Source: Acetoanaerobium pronyense (GTDB taxonomy: Bacteria; Bacillota; Clostridia; Peptostreptococcales; Filifactoraceae). Taken from it: a stretch of DNA of 64,000 nt. This document shows positions 34,693 to 43,245 of this stretch, piece by piece. The stretch covers positions 1 through 64,000 of the forward strand of contig NZ_JAGGLI010000012.1 of NCBI RefSeq assembly GCF_017874355.1, in the 5' to 3' direction. The position numbers were made by a program, and so were the translations under genes. The notes below the pieces were generated by a model. It saw only the letters and a program-made list of their open reading frames with translations. It was not told where the DNA came from and searched no databases. Position 1 is the first letter of the stretch. Every line of letters begins with the position of its first letter.

Positions 34693-34711
34693 CTAACATT
34701 CAATTTTTTAA

Positions 34712-34740
34712 AGTATACCATAATACTAAGGATTTTGCAA
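34712..34740 (-). promoter_or_regulatory. promoter of thiT
   Basis: On the minus strand TTGCAA (34735-34740) and TATACT (34712-34717) are separated by 17 bases, about 20 bases upstream of the TPP aptamer. Confidence 0.65.
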
Positions 34741-34755
34741 TAGACTCTAGTCCTA

Positions 34756-35025
34756 CTAGTTTCCAATTATTTTAACTGCACCTACTATAGCTCCTAATAT
34801 TACCATGCTCAAACTAGCAAGCTTTATAAGCTCTATTACAACCTGTTGCCATGAATCTACTGCCTGACTTCTTCCGCTAGCTTCTCCCCTTGTTTTAATT
34901 TCCCTTATATTTTGCCTTATATCCCGAATATCCTCTTGTATCATCTTTACATATGCTTTTGTCTCTGCCTGTTCTTTTTCAAGCTCTCTAAGTCTTTCAT
35001 CTCTTTGTATTAAATTTGCTTCCAT
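34756..35025 (-). CDS. small coiled-coil protein with C-terminal membrane helix (XhlA/holin-like layout)
   Basis: The 89-residue protein is a charged coiled coil for its first ~50 residues (REKEKEQAE-type heptads, VKMIQEDIRDIRQNIREIKTR) followed by one membrane helix (residues ~66-87, IKLASLSMVILGAIVGAVKII). This resembles XhlA-like accessory proteins of phage holin systems, but no endolysin or phage gene is near. AAAGGGGG stands ahead of the ATG. Function unknown. It lies upstream of thiT on the same strand, but thiT has its own promoter. Confidence 0.6.
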   Translation of the reverse strand: MEANLIQRDERLRELEKEQAETKAYVKMIQEDIRDIRQNIREIKTRGEASGRSQAVDSWQQVVIELIKLASLSMVILGAIVGAVKIIGN

Positions 35026-35117
35026 ATCTTTATCCCCCTTTCCACTAAATTGTTTGTATTTTATTGATAAAAAGTATTTAAATATTTATATGGTGATATT
35101 AAGAAAAAAGATAGGTT

Positions 35118-35243
35118 TTTACTAGAAAAATCACAATTGCTTTTATCGTTATTTTTATATCAAACCCTAGTTTTCATCACGTTTTCATCTTGTGAACATT
35201 TTTACATATAAATAAAATAAAAGACTTGATTTTTCTAGTAAAT
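35118..35243 (+). repeat. 16-bp long-range inverted repeat ahead of the NSS transporter
   Basis: TTTACTAGAAAAATCA (35118-35133) and TGATTTTTCTAGTAAA (35228-35243) are exact reverse complements, 94 bases apart, in the 297-base AT-rich gap before the transporter start at 35323. It could fold the leader RNA or bind a dimeric protein. No known riboswitch motif is visible within. Confidence 0.5.
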
Positions 35244-35322
35244 ACCCTTATTATTATAATATTCTAAAAATTCCATACATTGGACTAGTTTTAGAAAAAA
35301 TTTAACAAAAGGAGATGATGCA

Positions 35323-36681
35323 ATGAGTTCCAACAACGAAGTTAAGCCAAGAGACCAGTGGGGGTCAAAAATTGGATTTATACTAGCCGCATCTGGTTCT
35401 GCAGTTGGATTGGGTAATTTATGGAAATTCCCTTTCATGGCAGGACAAAACGGCGGGGGAGCATTTGTTTTAATTTATTTTGCAATCTTATTTATAGTTG
35501 GTTTTACCCTGATGCTGGCTGAGCTTACTATCGGTAGAAAGACTCAACTTAGCCCTGTAGGTGCTTACCGTTCACTAGACAAGAGATTTACATGGGTTGG
35601 AGCAATAGGTGTTTTAGCAGGATTTTTGATACTTTCATTCTATAGTGTAGTTGGTGGTTGGGTAATCAGATATATAGTAAAGGCTGTAACAGGCGCATTT
35701 ACTATAGCTGATCCTGAAGTCTTAGGTGGACTGTTTGTAAGCTTTATTACAAATCCAATTGAACCTATAATATATCATCTTATATTCATGATTTTAACTC
35801 TTGGTATAGTAATAGGAGGTATCAGTGGTGGTATTGAAAAATACTCAAAAATCCTTATGCCTTCTCTATTTGTAATGATGATTCTTATAATGATAAGATC
35901 TCTTACTCTTCCAAATGCAATGGAGGGAGTTAGATTCTTACTTGTACCTGATTTTTCTAAGATTACTGGGGATGTAGTGCTTGCTGCTCTTGGACAGGTA
36001 TTTTTCTCTCTAAGTCTTGGTATGGGTGCTATGATTACCTATGGTAGTTACTTAAGCAAGGATGAAGACCTAATTAGCAGTTCTGTACAGATTCCTCTTA
36101 TAGATACTGCTATAGCACTAATAGCTGGTCTTGCTATACTTCCTGCAGTATTTTCTTTCGGATTTGACCCTGAGGGAGGTCCTGGACTTCTATTTATTAC
36201 TCTACCTGCAGTATTCTCTCAAATGCCACTTGGTTCTGTATTTGGGGTTATATTCTTTACTCTTGTACTATTTGCAGCCCTTACTTCATCGATTTCACTT
36301 CTTGAGGTTGTTGTTTCTTACGTGGTTGATGAATGGAAATGGAATCGTAAAATGGCAAGTATTGTTCTAGGTGGAATAATATTCCTAATGGGCGTTCCTT
36401 CATCACTTGGAATGGGCTTATGGTCAGATATTAGACCAATAATGGGTAAAGATATCTTTGATTCTGTAGATTTCATTGCAAGTAATGTGTTCCTTCCTCT
36501 AGGAGGAATGATGCTTTGTATATTCATTGGATGGTTCTGGGGGATTGATAAAGCACTTGCAGAAATCACAAATAACGGAAAGCTTAATTTTGCACTTGCG
36601 GGAGCTTGGAGCTTCCTAATTAAATTTATTGCTCCTGTAGCTATACTAGTAGTATTTATCCAAGGTCTTGGAATATTTTAA
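35323..36681 (+). CDS. sodium-dependent NSS (SNF) family transporter
   Basis: The 452-residue protein has 11-12 membrane helices and the NSS signature GFILAASGSAVGLGNLWKFP near the N-terminus (sodium and substrate site), plus GGGAFVLIYF and a later GMGAMITYGSYL block. NSS members import amino acids (tryptophan, tyrosine, alanine, leucine and others) or related solutes with sodium; substrate here unknown. AAAGGAGATGATG precedes the ATG. It fits an amino-acid-using anaerobe. A long inverted repeat lies in its leader. Confidence 0.9.
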   Translation: MSSNNEVKPRDQWGSKIGFILAASGSAVGLGNLWKFPFMAGQNGGGAFVLIYFAILFIVGFTLMLAELTIGRKTQLSPVGAYRSLDKRFTWVGAIGVLAGFLILSFYSVVGGWVIRYIVKAVTGAFTIADPEVLGGLFVSFITNPIEPIIYHLIFMILTLGIVIGGISGGIEKYSKILMPSLFVMMILIMIRSLTLPNAMEGVRFLLVPDFSKITGDVVLAALGQVFFSLSLGMGAMITYGSYLSKDEDLISSSVQIPLIDTAIALIAGLAILPAVFSFGFDPEGGPGLLFITLPAVFSQMPLGSVFGVIFFTLVLFAALTSSISLLEVVVSYVVDEWKWNRKMASIVLGGIIFLMGVPSSLGMGLWSDIRPIMGKDIFDSVDFIASNVFLPLGGMMLCIFIGWFWGIDKALAEITNNGKLNFALAGAWSFLIKFIAPVAILVVFIQGLGIF

Positions 36682-36751
36682 CTAATGAAATCTAGACATA
36701 AGAAATTTTCTTATGAATTCTAAGTACTTTGCTTAATTTAAATTAATCATT

Positions 36752-36784
36752 AAAAATCCTCTAAAGATTCTTTAGAGGATTTTT
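36752..36784 (+). terminator. terminator behind the NSS transporter
   Basis: AAAAATCCTCTAAA pairs with TTTAGAGGATTTTT around a 5-base loop. Confidence 0.85.
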
Positions 36785-36899
36785 AACGCTCATATATATA
36801 AACTTTATCTATCACCTGTCTAAATTTAGATATGCAATCTTCTAAAAATTAGTTATAATCTTAGATGTATAAATAAAATTATATCGAGGAGGGATATTT

Positions 36900-37544
36900 T
36901 TGAAAAAAGGAGATTTATATTGGGCTATTGTAATAGCTCTTTTTACTGGATTTGTAGTTTTTCCAGCAACTCATGAGATATTTGTAAACCTAACTACTAA
37001 TCATCCCTATATAGGTGGATTTGTAAAGTTTGCACTTCTTGCTACTATGGGTGAGCTTCTTGCGATAAGGATTTCTACAGGCGACTGGAAAATGCCAAGT
37101 GGAGTGCCTTATAGAGCATTTATTTGGGGATTTTTAGGTATTATAATAACTCTTATGTTTCAGGTATTTGCAGTGGGAGTTGGCGGTGCCTTAAAAAGCG
37201 GATATCTACCAGGAGGAGATTCCAGTTTCTTATTTGCATTTTTCGTAAGTTCAATTATGAACCTTACCTTTGCACCAACTTTTATGGCTTTTCATAGATA
37301 TACTGATACATACATAGATATGTACTACGAAGGAAAAAGAAATATACGAGCTACAGACGTTGTTTCTCGTATAGACTGGAATGGATTTGTTTCATTTGTA
37401 CTTATAAAGACGATTCCTTTATTTTGGATTCCAGCCCATACTATAACATTTCTTCTCCCACCCCAATACAGAGTACTTGTTGCAGCATACTTATCAGTAG
37501 CACTTGGTATTCTTCTTGCCTTAGGAAAGAGAAAAAAGAAATAA
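36900..37544 (+). CDS. Mpv17/PMP22-like membrane protein
   Basis: The 214-residue protein has five to six membrane segments. The end, FWIPAHTITFLLPPQYRVLVAAYLSV split across residues ~175-200, resembles the Mpv17/PMP22 C-terminal pattern (W-P-x-x-x-I-x-F-x-x-P-x-x-x-R). Bacterial homologues are uncharacterised. The start is TTG at 36900, six bases after a GAGGAGGG ribosome binding site. Single gene; terminator behind. Confidence 0.6.
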   Translation: MKKGDLYWAIVIALFTGFVVFPATHEIFVNLTTNHPYIGGFVKFALLATMGELLAIRISTGDWKMPSGVPYRAFIWGFLGIIITLMFQVFAVGVGGALKSGYLPGGDSSFLFAFFVSSIMNLTFAPTFMAFHRYTDTYIDMYYEGKRNIRATDVVSRIDWNGFVSFVLIKTIPLFWIPAHTITFLLPPQYRVLVAAYLSVALGILLALGKRKKK

Positions 37545-37550
37545 AATTTA

Positions 37551-37614
37551 AAAAATGCACTGTTATCAATCCTTTATATCCAAATAAAAAGGTTATTGAT
37601 AACAGTGCATTTTA
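37551..37614. terminator. bidirectional terminator
   Basis: A long hairpin: AAAATGCACTGTTATCAAT pairs with ATTGATAACAGTGCATTTT, with an inner CCTTT/AAAGG. It ends the Mpv17-like gene and the SCIFF-decarboxylase-DUF1846 operon. Confidence 0.85.
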
Positions 37615-37638
37615 TATTTTATAAAAGTCATAGACTTA

Positions 37639-39147
37639 TTAACTATTATAATATAAGCTCTCTGTAGCAAACTCTGGATCAGATGTCACATCTATTCCAA
37701 GCTGTCTAAATATCTGTTCGTCGTTGAGGCTAAGCATAGCAGTAGAGTGTGCCTGACAGTTTTTAAGATACTGAAGCTTTTCCATAGCTACCTGAGCCAT
37801 CGGGTTTGTAGCAGCACAAATACTAAGAGCTATTAGTATTTCTTCACAGTTTAGAGATGAGTTATGTCCTCCAAGTGTATCTGTCTTAAGGCTTCTTATA
37901 GGGTCAAGTATCACTGGAGAAATAAGATGTATTTCATCTGAGATATTTGCAAGATGCTTTACTGCATTGAGTATAGCAGCAGCCGCAGCATCCATAACTT
38001 CTGAGGTCTTGCCAGTATGAATACTTCCATCATGGAGCTGAATAGCCATAGCCGGACGTATTTCATTGTTTTCAGATAGCTCTCTTAATTTTATAGACTT
38101 TTCTCTGGAAGGTCTTACAACCTTTCTATCCTCTTCTTTTAGTCCTAATTCCTCCATTATAAGCTTGGATCTTTCAAGAGAATCAATTTCGCAATAACCT
38201 TTTTTGTATTCACATGCAGTTTTGAAGTATCTTCTTATAATCTCTTGTTTAGAAGCTTCCTTGATTACTTCATCATCTATTATTCCAAACTTTATCCTGT
38301 TTACCCCCATATCTGTAGGAGATTTAAACACTGATTCTGCTTTTGTAATCTTCTCTATTATTCTCTTTAAAAGAGGAAAGGACTCTATATCTCTGTTGTA
38401 ATTTACAGCTATATCTCCATATGCGTCTACATGAAATGAGTCTATCATATTGCTATCTTTAAGGTCTACAGTAGCTGCCTCATATGCAATATTTAGAGGG
38501 TGCTTCAGTGGTACATTCCAAACCGGAAATGTTTCAAACTTAGAATACCCTGCCAGATTCCCTCTTTTGTATTCGTGATATAGCTGACTTAGGCAAGTAG
38601 CAAGTTTACCACTTCCAGGACCTGGACCTGTAACTACAACTATAGGTTTAGTTGTCTCTATATATGGGTTTTTTCCATATCCTTCATCACTCACTATAGT
38701 ATCTACATCTGTAGGGTAGCCTTTTGTAGCTCTATGGGTGTATACTTTTATATCTCTTCTTTTTAACTTATTTATAAATAAATTAGTAGAAGGCTGGTCT
38801 TCATATCTAGTTATTACTACACTATTTACATCAAGTCCGCTAGCCCTAAGGTCATCAATAAGTCTTAGAGTATCAAGGTCATATGTGATTCCAAAATCTC
38901 CTCTTATCTTGTTTCTTTCTATATCTCCTGAGTAAAGACAAATCACCACTTCCACCTTGTCTTTAAGCTTTTGAAGAAGTTTTACTTTTGCATTTTCATC
39001 AAATCCAGGAAGTACTCTTTTGGCATGAAGGTCAAAAAGTAATTTACCTCCAAATTCCAAATACAGCTTATCATAATCGTTTACCCTTTCTAATATGTAC
39101 TTGGATTGCTCTTCAAGATATTTTTTAGAATCAAAACCAATTTTCAT
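37639..39147 (-). CDS. DUF1846 family protein
   Basis: The 502-residue protein matches DUF1846 along its length: [18 protein letters not shown] at the start, the nucleotide-binding-like [21 protein letters not shown] near residue 172-192, and [20 protein letters not shown] near the C-terminus. No function is settled; the glycine-rich [11 protein letters not shown] loop suggests a nucleotide or phosphate ligand. It starts 29 bases after the decarboxylase gene and looks like the last member of the SCIFF operon. Confidence 0.85.
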   Translation of the reverse strand: MKIGFDSKKYLEEQSKYILERVNDYDKLYLEFGGKLLFDLHAKRVLPGFDENAKVKLLQKLKDKVEVVICLYSGDIERNKIRGDFGITYDLDTLRLIDDLRASGLDVNSVVITRYEDQPSTNLFINKLKRRDIKVYTHRATKGYPTDVDTIVSDEGYGKNPYIETTKPIVVVTGPGPGSGKLATCLSQLYHEYKRGNLAGYSKFETFPVWNVPLKHPLNIAYEAATVDLKDSNMIDSFHVDAYGDIAVNYNRDIESFPLLKRIIEKITKAESVFKSPTDMGVNRIKFGIIDDEVIKEASKQEIIRRYFKTACEYKKGYCEIDSLERSKLIMEELGLKEEDRKVVRPSREKSIKLRELSENNEIRPAMAIQLHDGSIHTGKTSEVMDAAAAAILNAVKHLANISDEIHLISPVILDPIRSLKTDTLGGHNSSLNCEEILIALSICAATNPMAQVAMEKLQYLKNCQAHSTAMLSLNDEQIFRQLGIDVTSDPEFATESLYYNS

Positions 39148-39176
39148 ATATCCACCTCATTTCATTTTTTTAATTG

Positions 39177-40619
39177 CTAAGCTATAACTCTTATTTTCCC
39201 ACTTGAAAGATTGCTGCTTCTTATTACATTTTTTTCAAGGATATTGTTTTTTATTATAAAATCTATAAGCTCCCTGCTTATCTCCTCCCCCGGAAGTATA
39301 ATTGGAACCCCTGGAGGATATGGAACTATTGTTTCAGCGCAGATAGTACCTTCACTAGCTTCAAGATTTATATCTATAGTTTCTTTAAAGTCTATTTCTC
39401 TTTGAGTCAGCTTTACAATTGGAGGAATATTATATAGCTTTATTTTTTCAGTTGCCGTGGTATCACTACCCTTAAAACCAGAAAAAATTTCCCTAAGTGC
39501 TACTTTTAGTCTCTCATACACTTCCTTTAGATCCAATGGGCTTCCAATAAGCACAATATTATTAGAGTAAGACATCTCTATCTGTATTTGGTATTTTTCT
39601 CTAAGAATATCACTAAGCTTTTCTCCATCTACTGGGGTATTTATTACTATCCTTGTAGGATCTATTCTTTCTTCATTAATATCATTTTCTTCTAAAAATC
39701 TGATTTGTTTAATATCTTTAAGACTTTCTTTTAAATCATTTACCATATTTACAAGATTTCCTATGAGGCGCTCTCCATCTTTATCCATTATGTATCTTGC
39801 CATATCCATAGATGCTAGAAAAAGATATGATGGACTTGTGGTTTGGAAAATCTTCATCCTCTCTTCAATTTTAGCTATCTGCTTATCTGATAGACTCTTA
39901 GATACATTTAGCACTGCGGTTTGAGTAAGGCTAGGCAGTGTTTTATGAAAGCTAGTTACACTCACATCTGCTCCTAATGAAATTGCTGAATATGGCAGCA
40001 TTTTGCTAAATGAAAAATGAGCTCCATGGGCTTCATCCACTAAAAGAAGCATATCATTTTTTTTACATAGCTTTGAAATCTTTTCTATATCACTACAGGT
40101 CCCAAAATAGCTTGGTGAAGTTATTACAAGCCCCTTAGCATCCTTGTTTTTTTCCACAATCTTTTTTAAATCATTATAATTTATGCCTGATAAAATTTCA
40201 AAGTTATCAATTACCTTTGGATATATATATTCGGCTGTTAAATCTCCAAGCTCTAGGGCACTATATACAGATTTGTGGCAGTTTCTTTGAATTATTACCT
40301 TATCTCCCCTATTAAAAAGACCCAGCATCATTGAATATACTCCGCTTGTACTTCCATTTACAAGATAATAGCTTTTCTTTGACTTCATGGATTTTGCTAG
40401 AAGCTCCATCCCTTCTTTTATAATTCCATCAGGAGAATGAAGGTTGTCCGAGCCTTCTATTTCTGTAATATCAAAATCATATAAATTTTCCCTTATATAT
40501 TCCAGTTCCTCTATTAAACCCTTGTTTTGCTTGTGCCCTGGCATATGAAATACAGCCATATTTCTTTCTTTATAGCTTTTAAGGCCACTTACTATAGGGA
40601 TTTTGTCAAAATCTATCAT
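39177..40619 (-). CDS. Orn/Lys/Arg-type PLP decarboxylase (short form)
   Basis: The 480-residue fold-type I PLP enzyme starts with FHMPGHKQNKGL (residues 24-35), has VNGSTSGVYSMMLG, DEAHGAH (195-201) and the PLP lysine K226 in VTSFHKTLPSLTQTAVL. This is the short form, close in size to Bacillus YaaO/SpeA-type decarboxylases, which decarboxylate arginine, lysine or ornithine to polyamines. Its ATG overlaps the stop of the SCIFF maturase gene (40616-40619), so the two are translationally coupled. Substrate not determinable. Confidence 0.85.
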   Translation of the reverse strand: MIDFDKIPIVSGLKSYKERNMAVFHMPGHKQNKGLIEELEYIRENLYDFDITEIEGSDNLHSPDGIIKEGMELLAKSMKSKKSYYLVNGSTSGVYSMMLGLFNRGDKVIIQRNCHKSVYSALELGDLTAEYIYPKVIDNFEILSGINYNDLKKIVEKNKDAKGLVITSPSYFGTCSDIEKISKLCKKNDMLLLVDEAHGAHFSFSKMLPYSAISLGADVSVTSFHKTLPSLTQTAVLNVSKSLSDKQIAKIEERMKIFQTTSPSYLFLASMDMARYIMDKDGERLIGNLVNMVNDLKESLKDIKQIRFLEENDINEERIDPTRIVINTPVDGEKLSDILREKYQIQIEMSYSNNIVLIGSPLDLKEVYERLKVALREIFSGFKGSDTTATEKIKLYNIPPIVKLTQREIDFKETIDINLEASEGTICAETIVPYPPGVPIILPGEEISRELIDFIIKNNILEKNVIRSSNLSSGKIRVIA

Positions 40620-41995
40620 AGAATCGGCTCCAGGTCTTCCTTTTCAAGCATTACCTTTGCTTCAACCATAAGAGCACACTCTACTCTCTTTTTCTGCATT
40701 TCACACCCTAGTTCATAAGGCTTAAGAATATCATCATTAAAGTTATATGCATTGGCGTGACAACCTCCAGAACAGTAAAATCTAGCCCAGCATTTGCTGC
40801 ATTCCTCTTTGGAATAAACATGAGCATTTCTAAAAGTTTGTCTCATATCTTCAGGAAGATTAATCTCTTTTTCAAGGATATTTCCCATCTTAAACTCTTC
40901 CTGCCCTACAAACTGATGGCATGGATATATATCTCCCTCTGGAGTTACAGCAAGGTACTCAGTCCCAGCACCACATCCTGTAAGTCTTTTTATAGCACAT
41001 GGCCCTTGGGCAAGGTCTACCATAAAATGAAAGAATCTAAACTCTTCATCATTAACCCTCATATCAGCGTATTTTATGGCTAAGTCTTCATATTCCTTTA
41101 ATATCTTTGGAATATCTTCATCTCTAAGGGCATATGGGTTTGACTCATCTCCCACAACAGGCTCTACAGAAGTAAGATCGAATCCTAAATCTTTAAAATG
41201 AAGTACATCTTTTCCAAAATCCATATTATCTCTTGTAAATGTACCTCTTAGGTAGTAATATTTATTCTTTCTTTCCTTTACAAGCTTTTGAAATTTTGGA
41301 ACTATAATATCATAGCTACCCTTGTCATTAAGTGTAGGTCTCATATCATCATTGATATCTTTTCTTCCGTCAAGGCTAAGAACAACGTTATGCATATGTT
41401 CATTTATGTAAGCTATCTTTTCATCATCAAGTAAGACTCCATTTGTAGTTATTGTAAATCTAAAGTTCTTTCCCTTTTGAGGAGCTATCTCATTTCCATA
41501 GGAAACAAGCTGTTTTACAACCTCAAAATTCATAAGAGGCTCCCCTCCAAAGAAGTCAACTTCAAGATTTCTTCTGCTGCCTGAGTTTGCAACAAGATAA
41601 TCAAGTGCTTTTTTTCCAACCTCAAGACTCATATGGGATTTTTGTCCTCCAAAATCTCCTTGAGAAGCAAAGCAATATTTGCACTTTAGGTTACAATCAT
41701 GAGCTATATGAAGACACATAGCCTTAACCACAGGTTCTCTGTTTTTGAACCCTTCAATATCAAGATAATTGTCCTGTGAATATAAAAGTCCATTCTCTTC
41801 AAGTTCTAAAATCTCTTTGTAGGCTTCTTCTATTTCATCTGATGAAAAATTAGTCAGATTTTCTTTAATAAAATCTATGTCCTTTTCTTTATAGAAATCA
41901 AGTACTTCATATGTAACCTTATCGACAACATGAACTGCCCCAGAGTTGACATCAAGGACTATATTAAGGCCGTTCATAGCAAATTTATGTATCAA
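40616..41995 (-). CDS. SCIFF peptide maturase (radical SAM, SPASM)
   Basis: The 459-residue protein has a short precursor-recognition-like N-terminal part (MIHKFAMNGLNIVLDVNSGAVHVVD), the radical SAM motif C101-NLK-C105-KY-C108, EVDFFGGEPLMNF, and a C-terminal SPASM region with CGAGTEYLAVTPEGDIYPC, then CSKCWARFYCSGGC. This is the family that forms thioether links on the six-cysteine SCIFF peptide (CteB-like), using SAM and auxiliary clusters. The SCIFF gene lies 115 bases upstream on the same strand. Confidence 0.93.
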   Translation of the reverse strand: MIHKFAMNGLNIVLDVNSGAVHVVDKVTYEVLDFYKEKDIDFIKENLTNFSSDEIEEAYKEILELEENGLLYSQDNYLDIEGFKNREPVVKAMCLHIAHDCNLKCKYCFASQGDFGGQKSHMSLEVGKKALDYLVANSGSRRNLEVDFFGGEPLMNFEVVKQLVSYGNEIAPQKGKNFRFTITTNGVLLDDEKIAYINEHMHNVVLSLDGRKDINDDMRPTLNDKGSYDIIVPKFQKLVKERKNKYYYLRGTFTRDNMDFGKDVLHFKDLGFDLTSVEPVVGDESNPYALRDEDIPKILKEYEDLAIKYADMRVNDEEFRFFHFMVDLAQGPCAIKRLTGCGAGTEYLAVTPEGDIYPCHQFVGQEEFKMGNILEKEINLPEDMRQTFRNAHVYSKEECSKCWARFYCSGGCHANAYNFNDDILKPYELGCEMQKKRVECALMVEAKVMLEKEDLEPIL

Positions 41996-42047
41996 AATTT
42001 TTCCTCCTAAATTATATCTCCATAGCTTTAAATGAAACTTAGCAATT

Positions 42048-42083
42048 AGAAAAGGGAAAGAAAGTTTCGCACTTTCATTTCCC
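42048..42083 (-). terminator. hairpin (partial terminator) between SCIFF and its maturase
   Basis: On the minus strand GGGAAATGAAAGT pairs with ACTTTCTTTCCC, one base bulged, around a GCGAA loop, followed by TTTTCT. It could end most SCIFF transcripts while allowing some read-through to the maturase. Confidence 0.6.
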
Positions 42084-42109
42084 CTCTAGTCCAGCTCTTT
42101 TTCGAAATA

Positions 42110-42256
42110 TTATTTTTCTCTTTCGCACTCTTGATTAGCTACTGTACAAGAAGTCTTGCAAGCAGATTGACAAGAAGTTTGGCATTCTCCGCATCCGCCT
42201 TTTTCAGCGCTTTTTTTAAGCGTGCTTCCAGAAAGAGTTTTTATATGCTTTTTCAT
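42110..42256 (-). CDS. SCIFF ribosomal peptide precursor (six cysteines)
   Basis: The 48-residue peptide reads MKKHIKTLSGSTLKKSAEKG, then a C-terminal half with six cysteines at 22, 25, 29, 33, 37 and 44 and a final EREK. This is the six-cysteines-in-forty-five SCIFF peptide, nearly universal in Clostridia and modified to a ranthipeptide (thioether to non-alpha carbon) by the adjacent radical SAM enzyme. Its physiological role is unclear. GGAGGGATACC stands ahead of the ATG at 42256. The promoter is within a palindrome at 42283-42311. Confidence 0.93.
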   Translation of the reverse strand: MKKHIKTLSGSTLKKSAEKGGCGECQTSCQSACKTSCTVANQECEREK

Positions 42257-42282
42257 GGTATCCCTCCATCAAAATTTATGTA

Positions 42283-42311
42283 TTCAACTATAGTATTATA
42301 TCATAGTTGAA
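42283..42311 (-). promoter_or_regulatory. palindrome with embedded -10 ahead of the SCIFF gene
   Basis: TTCAACTAT (42283-42291) and ATAGTTGAA (42303-42311) are perfect 9-bp inverted repeats. Between them, on the minus strand, TATAAT forms a consensus -10 (with a weak TTCTGG 17 bases upstream). The dyad over the promoter suggests an operator. Confidence 0.55.
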
Positions 42312-42345
42312 GTATTTCCAGAAGATAGGTTTTTATAAAAGATAT

Positions 42346-42672
42346 TTAAAAATGTTTTCCATTTTCATAGTAATCATTTTCATTTAGATTGGTAAAGAAT
42401 ATGTCCGTATTATCGTACCCTTCACTCTTTAATGCATCATCTATAGATTTTGCTACTTTATCCTTGACCTCTTGTCCTCTATCAAACCATTTCACCTCAA
42501 TAAAAGGATAGCCCGGCACTTCTCTTTCATCAAATATATTTAAGGACTCTATATACTCAAGAGTAAAATAATCCCTTGGACACTCTACTATAGCCTCTAA
42601 ATCATCTACAAGTTTTGTACTTATCTTTTTTATATCCTCTATTTCTACCCCTCTAAATATTAGCTGTGGCAT
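42346..42672 (-). CDS. DUF1904 family protein
   Basis: The 108-residue protein fits DUF1904, small proteins related to the tautomerase fold: MPQLIFRGVEIEDIKKIS, then FIEVKWFDRGQEVKDKVAKSI, ending in LNENDYYENGKHF. The proline directly after the first methionine is like the catalytic Pro1 of tautomerases. No function is established. AAGGAGATG precedes the ATG. It lies upstream of the SCIFF promoter on the same strand. Confidence 0.8.
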   Translation of the reverse strand: MPQLIFRGVEIEDIKKISTKLVDDLEAIVECPRDYFTLEYIESLNIFDEREVPGYPFIEVKWFDRGQEVKDKVAKSIDDALKSEGYDNTDIFFTNLNENDYYENGKHF

Positions 42673-42810
42673 TATATCATCTCCTTATCATATTTTTCAT
42701 ATCAATATTATACTCCTCATATCCATGTTTTTCTACAATAGAAAAGCTCTTCCATGTGATATTCTAATAATCACCAAAAGAAAGAGCTTTAAATCAACTT
42801 ATTAACTTTA

Positions 42811-43062
42811 TTATCTCTTTTTTAGTAGGTTTATTATAGTCAAGAGGACTATAGCTCCAATCACAGCCACAAATAAACTGTAAATATTAAACCCAGTAAC
42901 TCCGCTACCACCTGTTAGTCCAAATATGAATCCACCTATTGAAGCTCCAACTATTCCCACTACAATATTAGCGAGAGCTCCCATCTGTGCATCATTTCCT
43001 GTAAATTTGCTTGCTATCCAGCCAGCAAGTGCTCCAAAAATAATCCAAGTAATTATTCCCAT
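42811..43062 (-). CDS. GlsB/YeaQ/YmgE family small membrane protein
   Basis: The 83-residue protein has three membrane segments with the YeaQ/YmgE/GlsB transglycosylase-associated pattern: IITWIIFGALAGWIASKFTG, NIVVGIVGASIGGFIFGL and a final hydrophobic helix. Homologues are stress-related envelope proteins of unknown activity. AAAGGAGGCTATT precedes the ATG. Single gene. Confidence 0.88.
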   Translation of the reverse strand: MGIITWIIFGALAGWIASKFTGNDAQMGALANIVVGIVGASIGGFIFGLTGGSGVTGFNIYSLFVAVIGAIVLLTIINLLKKR

Positions 43063-43245
43063 AATAGCCTCCTTTAAGCTTTATTTTAGACATTAGAAAA
43101 TATCTAAGATTTTCAAGAATTAAAACTTATAATATTATTCTAATACATATATACCTTTTTTTATGAAGCTTAAACTTGAATCAGATGGGGTTTCAAAGCC
43201 TACTGGATACTTAGTTATGCATAGGATAAAATATATTTTTTTAAT

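Noticed and set aside
34530-34700. Possible tRNA-like folding upstream of thiT
   Set aside because: The sequence is fully explained by a TPP aptamer plus terminator.
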